This document shows positions 4,734 to 5,905 of a DNA stretch of 5,905 bases, in pieces. The notes beneath the pieces are model-generated. The model searched no databases. It was not told the DNA's origin and saw nothing but the letters and a program-made list of their open reading frames with translations. This DNA is from DASVSL01 sp036388095 (lineage in GTDB: Bacteria > Patescibacteriota > Saccharimonadia > Saccharimonadales > Saccharimonadaceae). The stretch is taken from the NCBI GenBank assembly GCA_036388095.1, contig DASVSL010000078.1:1-5905 (forward strand), read 5' to 3'. Within the stretch, counting starts at the first letter, position 1. Each line of letters starts with the position of its first letter. The translations under genes and the position numbers were made by a program.

Positions 4734-5905
4734 ATGCATAAAGTCAGCCGACTCTACGAACAATTTCAGCCCAGCGAGTACCGTTTGTCTCTTCGACCTG
4801 ATCGAAAGAAGCGAACATTCAGTGGGACGGTCGGCATTATCGGCCATTTCAACGGCGGTAGAACGCTGACGCTCCACGCCAAAGACCTCACGATCGAGCA
4901 AGCTCACTGCGAAGGTAACGACCTGACGTTCACGCAACACGAAGATCTGCTCGAAATAACAGGCGACATCACTAAGGGGCAGCGCCACATCGTCGTCGTT
5001 TTCTCGGGCACCATCACCGACCAGATGCACGGCCTCTACCCGTGTTATTTCGAGGTGGACGGTACGAAACAGGAGCTTCTCGCGACCCAGTTCGAATCCC
5101 ACCATGCCCGTGAAGTGTTCCCGTGTGTCGACGAGCCTGAGGCAAAGGCCGTCTTCAACCTTGCCCTCGAAACCGAACCTGACGTTACCGTACTGAGCAA
5201 CATGCCAGCACGGACCGTCATGCCCGAGGGCGCCATAACGACGACTATATTCCATCCGACACCAAAAATGAGCCCCTACCTACTGGCATTCGTCATCGGT
5301 GACCTGCAAAAACAGTCCGCCAAAACGAAAGACGGTGTCGAGGTAAATGTCTGGGCAACCAAGGCGCAAAACCCAGCTAGTCTGGCTTTCCCGCTCAAAA
5401 CCGCCGTCGATATGATCGAGTTTTTCGACGATTATTTCGGGGTACCGTACCCGCTCCCAAAAGCCGACCACGTTGCGTTACCTGACTTTAGCAGTGGCGC
5501 CATGGAAAATTGGGGGCTTATCACGTACCGCGAAGTCACCCTCCTGGTTGATGATTCGTCGTCACTGAGCATGCGCGAGTACGTCGCCACTGTCATCGCC
5601 CACGAAACCAGCCACCAGTGGTTCGGTAACCTCGTCACGATGCGCTGGTGGGATGATCTGTGGCTGAACGAATCATTCGCCACCCTCATGGAACATGTCG
5701 CCGTCGACGCCCTCAACCCGGGCTGGCACGATTGGAATAATTTCGCCAGCCAAGAGGTCTTGTCAGCCCTCCGCCGTGATCAGTTGGCTGGTGTCCAAGC
5801 CGTTAAAACGACCGTCAACCACCCGGATGAAATCTCAGTGCTGTTTGACCCAAGCATTGTCTACGCCAAAGGCGCCAGATTGCTAAAAATGCTGCGGAGT
5901 TATAT
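4734..5905 (+). CDS. M1 family zinc aminopeptidase, PepN/tricorn-factor-like (3' end outside window)
   Basis: It removes N-terminal amino acids from peptides, probably in the cytoplasm since no signal peptide or membrane segment is seen. The 390 visible codons cover the N-terminal beta domain and most of the catalytic domain. Landmarks in order are YRLSLRPD (16-23) starting the first beta domain, FPCVDEPEAKAVF (129-141) matching the family FPC-x-DEP signature, the substrate-binding GAMEN motif (255-259), HETSHQWFGN (290-299) with zinc ligands H290 and H294 and catalytic E291, and WLNESFATLMEH (310-321) with third zinc ligand E313, exactly HExxH-x18-E. Y377 in VYAKGARLLKML is the expected transition-state tyrosine. 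The ATG fits because homology begins just after it, yet there is no Shine-Dalgarno. It lies 19 bases after a terminator, so it uses its own promoter, probably leaderless, or read-through. The C-terminal helical domain is cut off by the window edge. Confidence 0.95.
   Translation, partial: MHKVSRLYEQFQPSEYRLSLRPDRKKRTFSGTVGIIGHFNGGRTLTLHAKDLTIEQAHCEGNDLTFTQHEDLLEITGDITKGQRHIVVVFSGTITDQMHGLYPCYFEVDGTKQELLATQFESHHAREVFPCVDEPEAKAVFNLALETEPDVTVLSNMPARTVMPEGAITTTIFHPTPKMSPYLLAFVIGDLQKQSAKTKDGVEVNVWATKAQNPASLAFPLKTAVDMIEFFDDYFGVPYPLPKADHVALPDFSSGAMENWGLITYREVTLLVDDSSSLSMREYVATVIAHETSHQWFGNLVTMRWWDDLWLNESFATLMEHVAVDALNPGWHDWNNFASQEVLSALRRDQLAGVQAVKTTVNHPDEISVLFDPSIVYAKGARLLKMLRSY

Noticed and set aside
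4689..5255. Minus-strand open frame of 188 codons
   Set aside because: It lies antisense to the M1 aminopeptidase, whose family motifs are unmistakable; it begins inside the coding sequence and ends in the terminator.

Overview
The window looks like chromosomal DNA of a Candidate Phyla Radiation (Patescibacteria) bacterium, most likely a Saccharibacterium (TM7). This assignment is an inference from the gene set and protein style: a compact NusA without a C-terminal extension, and a UVR-containing ClpC with no mcsA/mcsB/ctsR neighbours. It is not proven here. The standard genetic code fits. nusA ends in TGA, clpC in TAG and the small plus-strand gene in TAA, and no in-frame TGA interrupts the long genes, which argues against the UGA=Gly code of Gracilibacteria/SR1. 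No mobile element, CRISPR array, tRNA or rRNA was seen.

Layout. The left 4.2 kb is on the minus strand and reads, in transcription order, nusA (4216-3083), clpC (2986-500) and a membrane-anchored HExxH protein that overlaps the end of clpC by 23 bp and runs off the left edge. The right part is on the plus strand: an unrecognised 96-residue protein (4379-4669), a clear intrinsic terminator (4683-4714), and the first 390 codons of an M1-family zinc aminopeptidase that runs off the right edge. The two gene sets diverge from a 162-bp intergenic region.

Regulation is unusually readable. Between nusA and clpC lies a perfect-consensus CIRCE operator (TTAGCACTC-N9-GAGTGCTAA). Its 9-nt spacer holds the -35 hexamer (TTGTTA) of a promoter whose -10 (TATACT) is 17 bp further on. 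clpC, and by coupling the downstream HExxH gene, should therefore be a heat-shock unit repressed by HrcA. Upstream of nusA are two overlapping sigma-70-type promoters, each with a 17-bp spacer. They are followed in the untranslated leader by a hairpin plus U-run that looks like an intrinsic terminator, a candidate attenuator through which NusA could control its own synthesis.

Functionally the window joins transcription elongation/termination control (NusA) with protein quality control and turnover: the ClpC unfoldase, a putative membrane metalloprotease and a peptide-trimming aminopeptidase. I see no wholly new system. The best leads are the CIRCE-controlled clpC/HExxH unit, the nusA leader terminator, and the possibly leaderless aminopeptidase gene.
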